In this document: positions 41,901 to 50,070 of the stretch, in pieces
How positions within the stretch are numbered: position 1 is the first letter of the stretch
How the letters are laid out: each line of letters starts with the position of its first letter
Source of the DNA: Chloroflexota bacterium
Lineage (GTDB): Bacteria > Chloroflexota > Anaerolineae > Anaerolineales > VGOW01
Direction of reading: 5' to 3'
Length of the DNA: 64,000 nucleotides
Assembly: GCA_016875735.1 (NCBI GenBank)
Contig: VGOW01000010.1
Location: 1 to 64,000 of the forward strand
Translations under genes and position numbers: made by a program
The notes under the pieces: generated by a model
The model's input: the letters and a program-made list of their open reading frames with translations, nothing else
Database searches by the model: none
Told to the model about the DNA's origin: nothing

Positions 41901-42584
41901 TTACGACGCCAATCTTTCGAGCGCCGCCCGATCCCGAATCCGAATCTGATGGCGCTCGACTTCGATCACGCCTTCGGCTTCCAGCCCGCGCATGGCCCGC
42001 TGAACCACATCGGGCACAGTGCCGAGCCGCGCGGCCAACTCGGCCTGTGTGTACCAGCGCGGGCGGCGCAGCACATCGCCGATGGCGTCGTCGAGCAGCA
42101 GCCGCGCCAACCGCCCGGTGACGGGGCGCAGAGAGAGATCGGCCACGAGCGCAACCAACTCGATCACGCGGTCCGCCATGTTTTCGATCACCCGTTGGGC
42201 AAAGCCGGGTTGCTCGCTCAGCAAACGCGCAATCGCTTCGCGGCGGATCAGCCAAACCCCGGCGGCCTCCAAGGCAATGGCCGTCGCCGGGTTGGGCCGA
42301 TTGGCGAACACGCCAATCTCGTTGAATACCTCGCCGGGACCGAGAAATCGCAACACTTGCTCGCGGCCCTCCGGCGAAGTCTTCACCGCTTTGAGCCAGC
42401 CGAACTGCAAATAGTGGAGGCCGGGCGAAGCCTCGCCTTCGAGAAAGACAATCTCGCCCGCGCCGTATTCGCGCCACGCCGCATGGCGAGCGAGACCGTC
42501 AAGACTCGAATCGTCCAGCCCATCGAAATACGAAACTGCGCGAAGGTGCTCGACCAATTCTCGAGCGTCGGGCAAACGAGTCAT
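41901..42584 (-). CDS. Crp/Fnr-family transcriptional regulator
   Basis: Regulator of 227 residues with an N-terminal cyclic-nucleotide-binding-like beta-roll (AGEIVFLEGEASPGLHYLQFGWLKAV, LGPGEVFNEIGVF), a long dimer helix and a C-terminal winged helix (YTQAELAARLGTVPDVVQRAMRGLEAEGVI). There are no Cys residues for a 4Fe-4S cluster, so it resembles Dnr/NnrR-type members more than Fnr. It heads the ferredoxin-cupin-DUF2231-membrane protein operon. The lysK stop lies just upstream (3 bp gap). Confidence 0.9.
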   Translation of the reverse strand: MTRLPDARELVEHLRAVSYFDGLDDSSLDGLARHAAWREYGAGEIVFLEGEASPGLHYLQFGWLKAVKTSPEGREQVLRFLGPGEVFNEIGVFANRPNPATAIALEAAGVWLIRREAIARLLSEQPGFAQRVIENMADRVIELVALVADLSLRPVTGRLARLLLDDAIGDVLRRPRWYTQAELAARLGTVPDVVQRAMRGLEAEGVIEVERHQIRIRDRAALERLAS

Positions 42585-42587
42585 CGG

Positions 42588-43631
42588 TCAGGCCGTCAAC
42601 CGATCATCGCGCAAGACTCGCGCCAGCACGCTCACCGCGCGCCGATACTCCGAGATCAAAATGCGCTCGTCGGGCGTGTGATCGAGCGACGAATCGCCGG
42701 GGCCGTAAGCCAGCGCCGGGCAGTTCCACACCGGCGCGACGATGTTCATATCCGACGTACCCGACTTCACCGTGAAACCGGGATCGCCGCCCTCGGCGCG
42801 GATGGCAGACAGAAACGATCGCACCAACGGCGTGTTCTTCTCGGCGCGATACGCCGGGACGCCGTCGAGCAACTTCACTCCGTCATTCCCTGCGCTCACA
42901 GACACGATCTCGGTCAGCCCCTCCACACTTAGCCCCAGCGGGAGCCGCAACCCGAACCGAAGCCAGGCCCTCTCCGCAAAGCCATCCGAGTCCGAGCCCA
43001 TCTCTCTCAGCGTCGGCAGAAGTTGATCGAACATCTTCGGCTTGCCCTCATTCATCTCCGCCGCCCGCGCCGCCAGCCGATTCCAAAAACTCACCGTCGC
43101 CTCGCACGCGCTCTCGCTCTGCGCTGACGTGTGCGCCAGAGTCCGCTTCGCCGTGAACTCGTACCACGCGCTCCCTTTGTATCCCAGCGTCACTTTATCC
43201 CACCCGCTCGGCTCGCCGATGATCAGCGCCGCGGGCCGATATTTATCGGCCACGAATTTTGCCCCGCGCGAATCGCCTTCCTCCCCCACCGCGCCGATCA
43301 CCGTGATCCGCCGCCCCGATATTTTTTCCACCATCGCGCCCGCCGCCACAAAACAAGCCAGCGGCCCTTTCGCGTCCACCGCCCCGCGCCCGCGCAGAAC
43401 ATCGCCACCACGAATCACTTCGATGAAGCCCGCCACCGTGTCGATGTGCCCGAGCAGAATCACTTCAGCGGGGCCGTCGCCCATCACCCCAACGGCGTTG
43501 CCCGCTTCGTCAATCGAAGCCTCGTATCCCATCGCCCGCATCTGCGCCACGAGATACTCCACCGCTTCGGCCTCTTGAAGAGTCGGGCTGTATATTTTCA
43601 ACAAACCTTCGAGCAAACCAACTTCGTCCAT
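42588..43631 (-). CDS. lysK: [LysW]-lysine/[LysW]-ornithine hydrolase
   Basis: M20-family zinc hydrolase (about 347 residues) that releases lysine or ornithine from the LysW carrier, last step of the carrier pathway. It shows ILLGHIDTVAGF (His, Asp), GRGAVDAKGPLACF (bridging Asp), GAVGEEGDSRGAKF (catalytic Glu) and KSGTSDMNIVAP near the C-terminus, a pattern of LysK/ArgE relatives. The preferred start MDEVGLLEGL lies after a GTGACTGTCAC palindrome that would otherwise be read as KVTVTF. It is the last gene of the lys operon. Confidence 0.9.
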   Translation of the reverse strand: MDEVGLLEGLLKIYSPTLQEAEAVEYLVAQMRAMGYEASIDEAGNAVGVMGDGPAEVILLGHIDTVAGFIEVIRGGDVLRGRGAVDAKGPLACFVAAGAMVEKISGRRITVIGAVGEEGDSRGAKFVADKYRPAALIIGEPSGWDKVTLGYKGSAWYEFTAKRTLAHTSAQSESACEATVSFWNRLAARAAEMNEGKPKMFDQLLPTLREMGSDSDGFAERAWLRFGLRLPLGLSVEGLTEIVSVSAGNDGVKLLDGVPAYRAEKNTPLVRSFLSAIRAEGGDPGFTVKSGTSDMNIVAPVWNCPALAYGPGDSSLDHTPDERILISEYRRAVSVLARVLRDDRLTA

Positions 43632-43649
43632 CAGAATTTTCGCAATAAA

Positions 43650-43684
43650 GTGACAGTCACTTTGAAAAGTGACTGTCACTTTCA
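43650..43684. repeat. AAAGTGACAGTCACTTT palindrome pair
   Basis: Two successive palindromes, AAAGTGACAGTCACTTT and AAAGTGACTGTCACTTT, separated by 1-2 nt just upstream of lysK. Confidence 0.8.
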
Positions 43685-43704
43685 TAGAACCACCCAATCA
43701 CCAC

Positions 43705-44772
43705 TCACAAATTGCCAATGATCGCCGCCGTCACTTCGCGAGTCGTTGCCGACCCGCCGAGATCGCGCGGCCAGACTCGATCAACGATCACGGCGTTCAC
43801 CGCCGCGCGCACTCGATCCGCCGCCGCCCCCTGCCCGATGTGATCGAGCAGCATCGCCGCCGACAGAATCGCGCCGATCGGATTGGCGATCCCCTGCCCG
43901 GCGATGTCGGGCGCGGAACCGTGCACCGGCTCGAACACTGCGGCCCGCTCCCCGATGTTCGCCGACGGCGCGATACCCAGCCCGCCGATCAGCGCGGCGG
44001 CTTCATCCGAGAGAATGTCGCCGAACAGATTCGTGGTCACGATCACGTCGAAGTTTTCGGGATCGCGCACGAGCCGCATCGCCATCGCGTCCACCAACAT
44101 TTCATCCACGGTCACTCCCGGGAACTCTGGCGCAACCTTCAAGCACGACTCGCGGAACAATCCATCCGTCACCTTCAGCACATTCGCCTTGTGCACCACC
44201 GTCACAGTTTGTTTTTTGGAGTTTGAAGTTTGAGATTTGAGATTTGAGATTTGGAGTTTTCGCGCATACGCGAACGCAACTCTCGCTATTCTCTCCGACC
44301 CCCTCGCCGTGATCACCCGCTCGGCAATCGCCGTGTCGCCGTCGCGCCGCTCGCGCCCGGCGTACATCCCTTCGGTGTTCTCGCGCACGATCAGCAAATC
44401 AACGTTCGGCCGAGAAAACGGCCCGGGCAGCGATCGCACAGGCCGCAAGTTCGCATACAGATCGAACGCCCTCCGCATCGCCAGAATCGGACTGCGGTAT
44501 CCGGCCACCGCGCCGGTGGTGGGCGACGACGTTGCCCCGAACATGGCAACGCCCGCCGACTCGATCTCCGCTAATGTCGCATCGGGAATCGCGTTCCCCG
44601 ATTTCTGAAAACGCTCGAAGCCGGCGTCGGCCTCCACAAACTCCAGCCCCAGACCCAAACTCCCCAGCACCTCCACCGCCGCCGGAATCACCTCTTTGCC
44701 GACGCCGTCTCCGGCAACGACGCAGATTTTCGATTGTTGATTGTTGATCGCTGATTGAAGCGGGTCGGCCAT
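43705..44772 (-). CDS. hicdh: Homoisocitrate dehydrogenase
   Basis: NAD-dependent beta-decarboxylating dehydrogenase giving 2-oxoadipate in the alpha-aminoadipate route. Key segments are LEFVEADAGFE, VDLLIVRENTEGMYAG, VVHKANVL (catalytic Lys), VIVTTNLFGDILSDEAA (Asp ligands) and EPVHGSAPDIAG. The whole is strikingly like the Thermus enzyme, and LysW genes around it favour this over isopropylmalate dehydrogenase. An AT-rich repeat gives ARKLQISNLKSQTSNSKKQ in the loop before VTVVHKANVL, and another (SAINNQQSKI) forms the N-terminus. Confidence 0.88.
   Translation of the reverse strand: MADPLQSAINNQQSKICVVAGDGVGKEVIPAAVEVLGSLGLGLEFVEADAGFERFQKSGNAIPDATLAEIESAGVAMFGATSSPTTGAVAGYRSPILAMRRAFDLYANLRPVRSLPGPFSRPNVDLLIVRENTEGMYAGRERRDGDTAIAERVITARGSERIARVAFAYARKLQISNLKSQTSNSKKQTVTVVHKANVLKVTDGLFRESCLKVAPEFPGVTVDEMLVDAMAMRLVRDPENFDVIVTTNLFGDILSDEAAALIGGLGIAPSANIGERAAVFEPVHGSAPDIAGQGIANPIGAILSAAMLLDHIGQGAAADRVRAAVNAVIVDRVWPRDLGGSATTREVTAAIIGNL
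44214..44266. repeat. AT-rich repeat in frame in hicdh
   Basis: GGAGTTTGAAGTTTGAGATT followed by TGAGATTTGAGATTTGGAG. It is almost the same as the hisF insert and is read as LQISNLKSQTSNSKK. Confidence 0.85.
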
Positions 44773-44810
44773 AAAGTCCAATCAACAATCCGCAATCTGC
44801 AATCTGCAAT
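44726..44810. repeat. GATTGTTGATTG / CAATCTGCAATC repeats at the hicdh start
   Basis: CGATTGTTGATTGTTGATCG inside the first codons and CAATCCGCAATCTGCAATCT just upstream form opposite-orientation arrays around the start codon. Confidence 0.7.
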
Positions 44811-45329
44811 TCACTCCCCGCCTCCCACCGTCACTGCTTCCGTGCTCGTGATCCCCAACTTCTTGCGAATGTGCGGGATGAGTCCGCCCGCTTCGAGAAT
44901 GCCGAGCGCGGTGGACGAAAGCGGCGGGAACGGAAACGCGCGTCCGTTCAGCCGCAACACACTGTTCGGCAAATCAATCTCGATCTCGTCGCCGCTCTGC
45001 GCCGCATCCACCGCCTCCGGACACGTGATGAGCAACAGCCCTTGATTGATCCCATTGCGAAAATAGATTCGCCCGAACGACTTCGCCACCACTGCCGTGA
45101 TGCCTTTGTATTTCAGGCAGGTCACTGCCTGCTCGCGCGAACTGCCGTTGCCCCAATTGCGCCCGGCCACAATCACATCGCCGGGCCGCGCCGCCGCCGC
45201 AAAATTCGGGTCGAGGTCTTCCAATGCGCGCGCCGCAATCTCCTCCGGCTCGCGCAGAGTGTACGTGTGCTTCCCGGCGAAGATCAAATCGGTGTTCACC
45301 CCGTCACCGTACTTCCAAACTTTACCCAT
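44811..45329 (-). CDS. lysU: Homoaconitase, small subunit
   Basis: Swivelling domain subunit of 172 residues that works with LysT to isomerise homocitrate to homoisocitrate. It shows NTDLIFAGKHTY, the substrate-binding loop AGRNWGNGSSREQA and SFGRIYFRNGINQGLL. LeuD-type subunits look alike; the assignment rests on the LysW cluster. It overlaps the upstream methyltransferase gene by 8 nt. Confidence 0.88.
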   Translation of the reverse strand: MGKVWKYGDGVNTDLIFAGKHTYTLREPEEIAARALEDLDPNFAAAARPGDVIVAGRNWGNGSSREQAVTCLKYKGITAVVAKSFGRIYFRNGINQGLLLITCPEAVDAAQSGDEIEIDLPNSVLRLNGRAFPFPPLSSTALGILEAGGLIPHIRKKLGITSTEAVTVGGGE

Positions 45330-46065
45330 TCGGCAGTTTCCTCGCCACGATCATGATTTCGATCTCGTCCAATTGCACAGGCCGCCGCCCCCAATTGCCC
45401 GCTGTGCCACCCCATACGTGCTCCACCGCAAATCCTGCTTCGCCGCACAGCCGCACCAATTCCTGAGGCAGATGGTGCTTCTCGCGCACGGTCACTGTTT
45501 GCTTGCCTGCCGGAGTCTCCCATTCCATTGTGTGAGTCTCCGCCAACGTCAACGGATCGAATCGCCCGGCGCGCACATCATCCTGCGAGTATTGGCGGAT
45601 GACTCGCAGTCCGTTGAGCGCGGTGAGAACGAAACGCGCGCCCGGCTTCAACGCGGCAAAGATATTACGCAGAATGGCCGTATCGTGACTCTCGGAGTCG
45701 TCGCCCATCGCCACCAACCCGAATGCGCCTTCGCACAAGCACACCGCCGCATCGAACTGCTTCGCCGAAACAAATTTCGTCGCATCCGCTTGAATCCATT
45801 CCACCGTCACTCCGGCCGCCTCCGCCGCCCTTCGCGCTTCGGCCAACATCCCCGCCGAGAGATCGACTCCCGTCATCCGGTATCCCCGCTTCGCCAGCTC
45901 AACCGAATGCCGCCCCGCGCCGCAACCCATGTCCAGCAACGAACTTCCCTTCGGCAGTTGCAACAGCTCTTCGAGAAAACCGATCTCGGCCAGAGTATTC
46001 TTCGTAAAAACTTCGCTCATGTATTGCGGCGCGTACCCATCGAAGAATCTCTCCCACTCGTTCAT
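45322..46065 (-). CDS. Class I SAM-dependent methyltransferase
   Basis: Soluble protein of about 247 residues with the SAM motif SLLDMGCGAGRHSVELAKRGYRMTGVDLS and the post-motif FDAAVCLCEGAFGL. The substrate is unknown. It is embedded between the two homoaconitase subunit genes, overlapping lysU by 8 nt and 30-odd bp from lysT, so it is expressed with the lysine pathway. Its role there is not obvious. The start MNEWERFFDGY at 46065 is preferred to the frame start at 46077. Confidence 0.8.
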   Translation of the reverse strand: MNEWERFFDGYAPQYMSEVFTKNTLAEIGFLEELLQLPKGSSLLDMGCGAGRHSVELAKRGYRMTGVDLSAGMLAEARRAAEAAGVTVEWIQADATKFVSAKQFDAAVCLCEGAFGLVAMGDDSESHDTAILRNIFAALKPGARFVLTALNGLRVIRQYSQDDVRAGRFDPLTLAETHTMEWETPAGKQTVTVREKHHLPQELVRLCGEAGFAVEHVWGGTAGNWGRRPVQLDEIEIMIVARKLPNG

Positions 46066-46106
46066 CACAACCTCCAATCCTCCACTCCTCTAATTCTCTA
46101 ACCCCC
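46066..46106. repeat. AT-rich repeat at the lysT/methyltransferase junction
   Basis: CCTCCAATCCTCCACTCCTC followed by TAATTCTCTAACC, a degenerate member of the GGATTGGAG family in the gap between the two genes. Confidence 0.5.
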
Positions 46107-47393
46107 AACCTCTCTCGGATCCGCAATCATCCCCGCCACCGCACTGGCCGCCACCACGGCCGGGCTGGCCAAATAAATCTCCGCATCTGTCTGCCCCATA
46201 CGCCCTCTGAAATTTCGGTTGGCGGTGGAGAGGCACACTTCGCCGGGCGCCAGCACGCCCATGTGATTGCCCATGCACGGCCCACACCCCGGCGTCCCGA
46301 TCACCGCTCCGGCTTCCATCAACGTCTGCAAATGTCCGAGCCTCAGCGCATCCATCATCACTTCCGACGACGCCGGGATGACGAGCAGTCGGCATCCGTT
46401 CGCCACCCGCTTCCCTTGCACGATCTCCGCCGCCGCGGCAATGTCTTCCAATCGCCCGTTGGTGCACGTGCCAATGAAGGCTTGGTGGATCGGAGTCCCT
46501 TTCACTTCGCGCAGTGGCCGCGCGTTGTCAACGGTGTGGGGGCAGGCAACGGTCAGCTCAACGGAGTCGGCGTCAACAGTGTATTCGTTTTCATATCTCG
46601 CGTCCGCGTCCGGATGGATCGCGTTGGATTCGATTTCAGTTTTTGTCTTTGGAGTTTGAGATTTGGAGTTGGAAGTTCTCTTTGCCAAATACTCAAACAC
46701 TTTTTCATCCGGCGGCAGGCAGGCATTCTTCACCCCGAACTCGGCCATCATGTTGGGAATGACCATTCGGCTTTCGAGCGACATCGCTTCGATGGCCGGG
46801 CCGGAGAGTTCGACCGATTTATAGAGGCCGCCGTCGGCCCCGAAGCGGCCAATGATGGCGAGGCACAAATCCTTCGACGTGACTCCGCGCCCCAACTTGC
46901 CGGTGACGATCACTCGAATGGACTCGGGCACGCGCAGCCACAACTCGCCCGTTGCCCAAATGGCGGCCATCTCACTGCGCCCCACCCCCGCTCCGAACGC
47001 GCCCATCCATCCGAAGTGCGGCGTGTGGCTGTCCGAGCCGAGAATGAGCTGGCCGGGAAGGATGATGGCCTCTTCGCTGAAAACTTGATGGCAAATGCCG
47101 CGCCCGACTTCGAAGAGATATTTGATCCCCTGCTCTTTGACGAACTCTCGAATCTCGGCGTGGTTGAGGGCATGGCGCGGCGTGGGCGCGGGCGCGGCGT
47201 GATCCAGCGTAATCGCCATCTTCTCCGGGATGGCGACTCGCTCGACGCCAATGGCGCGAAAAATTTTGGCAATGGCCGCCGTGTTGTCGTGCGAGAGGGC
47301 AATGTCGGGGCGGGCATCCACCACTTGCCCGGCCACTGCGGTCGGCAGACCCGCCGCCCGCGCCAACGCTTTCTCTGCAAATGTGTATCCCAT
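46098..47393 (-). CDS. lysT: Homoaconitase, large subunit
   Basis: Aconitase-fold subunit of 431 residues. 4Fe-4S ligands are in [13 protein letters not shown] and [43 protein letters not shown] and [19 protein letters not shown] are family blocks. The length matches the archaeal/Thermus LeuC-LysT type. Between VFEYLA and [10 protein letters not shown] a repeat-derived stretch ([19 protein letters not shown]) is inserted, keeping the frame. It is assigned as homoaconitase because of lysS, hicdh and LysW neighbours. Confidence 0.88.
   Translation of the reverse strand: MGYTFAEKALARAAGLPTAVAGQVVDARPDIALSHDNTAAIAKIFRAIGVERVAIPEKMAITLDHAAPAPTPRHALNHAEIREFVKEQGIKYLFEVGRGICHQVFSEEAIILPGQLILGSDSHTPHFGWMGAFGAGVGRSEMAAIWATGELWLRVPESIRVIVTGKLGRGVTSKDLCLAIIGRFGADGGLYKSVELSGPAIEAMSLESRMVIPNMMAEFGVKNACLPPDEKVFEYLAKRTSNSKSQTPKTKTEIESNAIHPDADARYENEYTVDADSVELTVACPHTVDNARPLREVKGTPIHQAFIGTCTNGRLEDIAAAAEIVQGKRVANGCRLLVIPASSEVMMDALRLGHLQTLMEAGAVIGTPGCGPCMGNHMGVLAPGEVCLSTANRNFRGRMGQTDAEIYLASPAVVAASAVAGMIADPREVGG
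46638..46682. repeat. AT-rich repeat in frame in lysT
   Basis: TTTTTGTCTTTGGAGTTTG followed by AGATTTGGAGTTGGAAGTTC. The second half matches the hisF insert base for base over about 20 nt. Confidence 0.85.
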
Positions 47394-47406
47394 GTGACGA
47401 ATAGCA

Positions 47407-47439
47407 AAACCTCACAGGTCTCCAAGACCTGTGAGGTTT
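47407..47439. repeat. 15-bp inverted repeat between lysS and lysT
   Basis: AAACCTCACAGGTCT, 3 nt, AGACCTGTGAGGTTT. A dispersed element or an intercistronic hairpin. Confidence 0.85.
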
Positions 47440-47446
47440 ACAAGTT

Positions 47447-48796
47447 CTACGGAATCTCGGCGATGCGCCGCAGTTGAACTCCGGCGCCGAGATTGGCCGG
47501 GCGAGTCGGCGTCGTCGAATCGAGCCGCTGGACGATCTGCGCCCGGGCCGACTCTGGCAGTTCGAGCCGCGCCAATCCAAATTCCTTTTCGGCGATGTTG
47601 ATCAACACTTGCTCCGGCGACACATCGGGCGCGAGTTGATACACGCGCTCTTTAAAGACCTGCGCGATCTCTTTGGCCGTGGCCTCGTCGAGTTGAAAAT
47701 AGCGAATCTCTTTCAGGAAATAGTGAACGGCGTTCCAACCCGAAAGAGGGCCGAGCAGGATTTCGGCTTCGGTCACGCCGAACAGATCGAGGGGGTGCGC
47801 TTCATAGACTGCGGCGTTGTTGAGCATTGCGCTTTGATGCACGCCCGCCGTGTGCGTGCGATTGGTGAGGCTCACCGGCTCTTTCGGCGGAACGAGCATC
47901 TTCAGTTTGTCGGCCGCCAGCACATTGATGGGATACGAGCCGCGCAGATGATAGCCTTCGAGTTTGTCGAACTCGCGGTCGAGATACAGATTGAACAACA
48001 GCGCTGTTATGCTGGTGATGCCCGAACGCTCGGCGATGCCTAGCAGAGTGGTGTTCATGTATCGCATCCCGCATCGCGCCGCCTCCAACGCATTGTACAA
48101 CGCGAAGCCGCGATCGTCGTGAAAGTGCCCTTCGAGTTCGACGTTTGGGTAGCGTTCGCGCATGGCGGCCACCCGCTTCGCCACCGCCGCCGGAGTGGCC
48201 ACCCCCACCGTATCCGGCATCCCAAACCGATCGACGTGTGGGGCAACGGAATCGTACACGCGAAATAGATCGTCGAGACGAGTGCGGAAGGCGTCTTCGC
48301 CGCTGAATCGCAAAAGGAGGTGCGGATGGTCGCGGCGGACTTCCTCGATGAGCGGCGCGGCTTTGGCGATGATCTCGTCGAGATCGTTGCCGTGATTGTA
48401 ATGGCGAGACTCGGCGGACGTGCCGATATACATATTGAGGCCGTCGGCTCCGGCCTCCACCGCCGCCTCCACATCGCGCAAATGACAGCGCACGTGCGCC
48501 AGCAAAAACGTGTAGCCCTTCTGCGTGATCAGACTGTCGCGCACGGCGCGGATCGCCTGCCAGTCGTCGCGTTCCTGCGGGCTGACCACCGGCGCGAACA
48601 ACTCGACGAACTTCACGCCATAAATGATCAGCGCGCGAACGATCTCTTCCTTGTCAGCGCGAGTGAAGAAGTATTTGTAGTGATCGTGCAGGAGGGAAGT
48701 TTGCTGGCCGTCGCGCAGGGTGGTGTCAATGATTTCGAGCGCGCGAGGTTGATAGAACGATTTTTGACTGCGGGGCGCCGGTTGCGAATTGTTCAC
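47447..48796 (-). CDS. lysS: Homocitrate synthase
   Basis: TIM-barrel condensing enzyme of 449 residues joining acetyl-CoA and 2-oxoglutarate, first step of the alpha-aminoadipate pathway. It shows IIDTTLRDGQQTSLL, the HCS-like RFSGEDAFRTRLDDLFRVYD with VAPHVDRFGMPDTVGVATP, the metal-site EGHFHDDRG, and the C-terminal TNRTHTAGVHQSAM. The spacing resembles Thermus HCS more than LeuA and it lacks the long LeuA regulatory domain, though its C-terminus is somewhat extended. It lies 3 bp after lysJ. Confidence 0.85.
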   Translation of the reverse strand: MNNSQPAPRSQKSFYQPRALEIIDTTLRDGQQTSLLHDHYKYFFTRADKEEIVRALIIYGVKFVELFAPVVSPQERDDWQAIRAVRDSLITQKGYTFLLAHVRCHLRDVEAAVEAGADGLNMYIGTSAESRHYNHGNDLDEIIAKAAPLIEEVRRDHPHLLLRFSGEDAFRTRLDDLFRVYDSVAPHVDRFGMPDTVGVATPAAVAKRVAAMRERYPNVELEGHFHDDRGFALYNALEAARCGMRYMNTTLLGIAERSGITSITALLFNLYLDREFDKLEGYHLRGSYPINVLAADKLKMLVPPKEPVSLTNRTHTAGVHQSAMLNNAAVYEAHPLDLFGVTEAEILLGPLSGWNAVHYFLKEIRYFQLDEATAKEIAQVFKERVYQLAPDVSPEQVLINIAEKEFGLARLELPESARAQIVQRLDSTTPTRPANLGAGVQLRRIAEIP

Positions 48797-48799
48797 GAT

Positions 48800-49984
48800 C
48801 TACTCTTCGCCTGCCGCGGCTTTGATCGGCGTTGCCAACGCTTCTTTCACCGCCTCCACCACTCTCCACAAATCTTCCTTGTCGATCACCAGCGGCGGCA
48901 AAAAGCGCATCACCGTGAGTCCGGCGGGCAGAGCCAGCACGCCTCTCCTCATCAACACTTGCAGATACGGCGTCACTTTTTGTTTGAGTTCGATCCCCAC
49001 CATCAATCCCAATCCTCGCACCTCTCGAATCAACGGCGACTCGATTCTCCTCAATTCTCCAATCCACCAATCTCCAATCTCTTTTGCCCGTTCAGGGAGG
49101 CGGTTCACTTCCAAATACTCAATCGCCGCCAGCGAGGCGGCGCAGGCCAGCGGGTTGCCGCCGAACGTGGAGCCGTGCGTTTGTGGCGGCAACGGCCCCA
49201 CGCGCTCGCCGATCAGAGTCGCGCCCATCGGCAAACCGCCGGCAATGGATTTTGCCAGCGCCATCAGATCCGGCTCCAGCCCGTAATGCTCGCAAGCGAA
49301 CATCGCCCCCGTGCGCCCGAAACCGGTTTGCACTTCGTCCACGATCAACATCGCCCCGCGCTCGCGGCACAACGTTTGCGCGCCCAGCAAATAGTCCGCT
49401 GTGCCGGGCCGCACCCCGCCCTCGCCCTGCACCACTTCTAAAATCACGCCGGCCGTTTTGTCGTTGATGGATGAGTCGAGCGCGGCCAGATCGTTGTAGG
49501 CCACATGTTTGAATCCGGGCCACAGCGGCTCATACGGCTCGCGATATTTTTTCTCCCATGTCGCCGAGAGCGCCCCGATCGTCCGGCCATGAAAGCCGCG
49601 CATCGTCGCCACGAACTCGCCGCGCCCCGTGGCCACCCGCGCAAACTTCAACGCCGCTTCCACCGCCTCCGTGCCGGAGCTGCACAGGTAAGCGCGGCGC
49701 ATGTTCTGCGGCGCGATGCGGATCAATTTTTGAATCAACTCTGCGCGGCGATCGTTGAAGAACATTTCCGGGCAACTGATGAGCGTTTGCGCCTGCGCGG
49801 CGATGGCCGCCGCCACTGCCGGGTTGGCGTGACCCAGGTTGCCCGCCCCCTGCCCGCCCACGCAGTCAACGTACTCGTTCTCGTCGCTGTCCCACAAATG
49901 CGCGCCGCTCCCGCGCACGATGGCGATGGGACGTTTGGTGTACAGGCCGGAGGTGTATTGCGATTCGATGTCTTGGATGGTCAT
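48800..49984 (-). CDS. lysJ: [LysW]-aminoadipate semialdehyde/ornithine aminotransferase
   Basis: Class III PLP aminotransferase of about 394 residues, transferring an amino group to the LysW-bound semialdehyde. It shows LCSSGTEAVEAALKFAR, GFHGRTIGAL, the Asp in MLIVDEVQTGFGRTG and the Schiff-base Lys in DLMALAKSIAGGLPMGA. Residues around EIGDWWIGELRRIES are encoded by a GATTGG-rich repeat that seems to have replaced a helix without changing length. The start MTIQDIES at 49984 is preferred, since the earlier codons come from a GGATT repeat. Confidence 0.9.
   Translation of the reverse strand: MTIQDIESQYTSGLYTKRPIAIVRGSGAHLWDSDENEYVDCVGGQGAGNLGHANPAVAAAIAAQAQTLISCPEMFFNDRRAELIQKLIRIAPQNMRRAYLCSSGTEAVEAALKFARVATGRGEFVATMRGFHGRTIGALSATWEKKYREPYEPLWPGFKHVAYNDLAALDSSINDKTAGVILEVVQGEGGVRPGTADYLLGAQTLCRERGAMLIVDEVQTGFGRTGAMFACEHYGLEPDLMALAKSIAGGLPMGATLIGERVGPLPPQTHGSTFGGNPLACAASLAAIEYLEVNRLPERAKEIGDWWIGELRRIESPLIREVRGLGLMVGIELKQKVTPYLQVLMRRGVLALPAGLTVMRFLPPLVIDKEDLWRVVEAVKEALATPIKAAAGEE
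49040..49085. repeat. AT-rich repeat-like segment in frame in lysJ
   Basis: CTCCTCAATTCTCCAATCCA then CCAATCTCCAATCTC on the plus strand, i.e. GATTGGAGATTGGTGGATTG on the coding strand. Confidence 0.55.
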
Positions 49985-49987
49985 GTA

Positions 49988-50068
49988 GTTTTCATCAACC
50001 GGTTTACCGGATTGAGCGGATTCGTTTTGAGTCAATCCGATAAATCCGCTCAATCCATTGACGAGATT
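49988..50068. repeat. GGATTGAGCGGATTC inverted repeat upstream of lysJ
   Basis: AACCGGTTTACCGGATTGAG on the left mirrors CAATCCGATAAATCCGCTC on the right. Related to the hisD insert at 23205. Confidence 0.7.
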
Positions 50069-50070
50069 CG

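Noticed and set aside
43705-48796. leuA/leuB/leuC/leuD (leucine pathway) assignment for the dehydrogenase, isomerase and synthase genes
   Set aside because: The LysW carrier genes around them and Thermus-like HICDH and HCS motifs favour the lysine route; leucine genes remain a weaker alternative.
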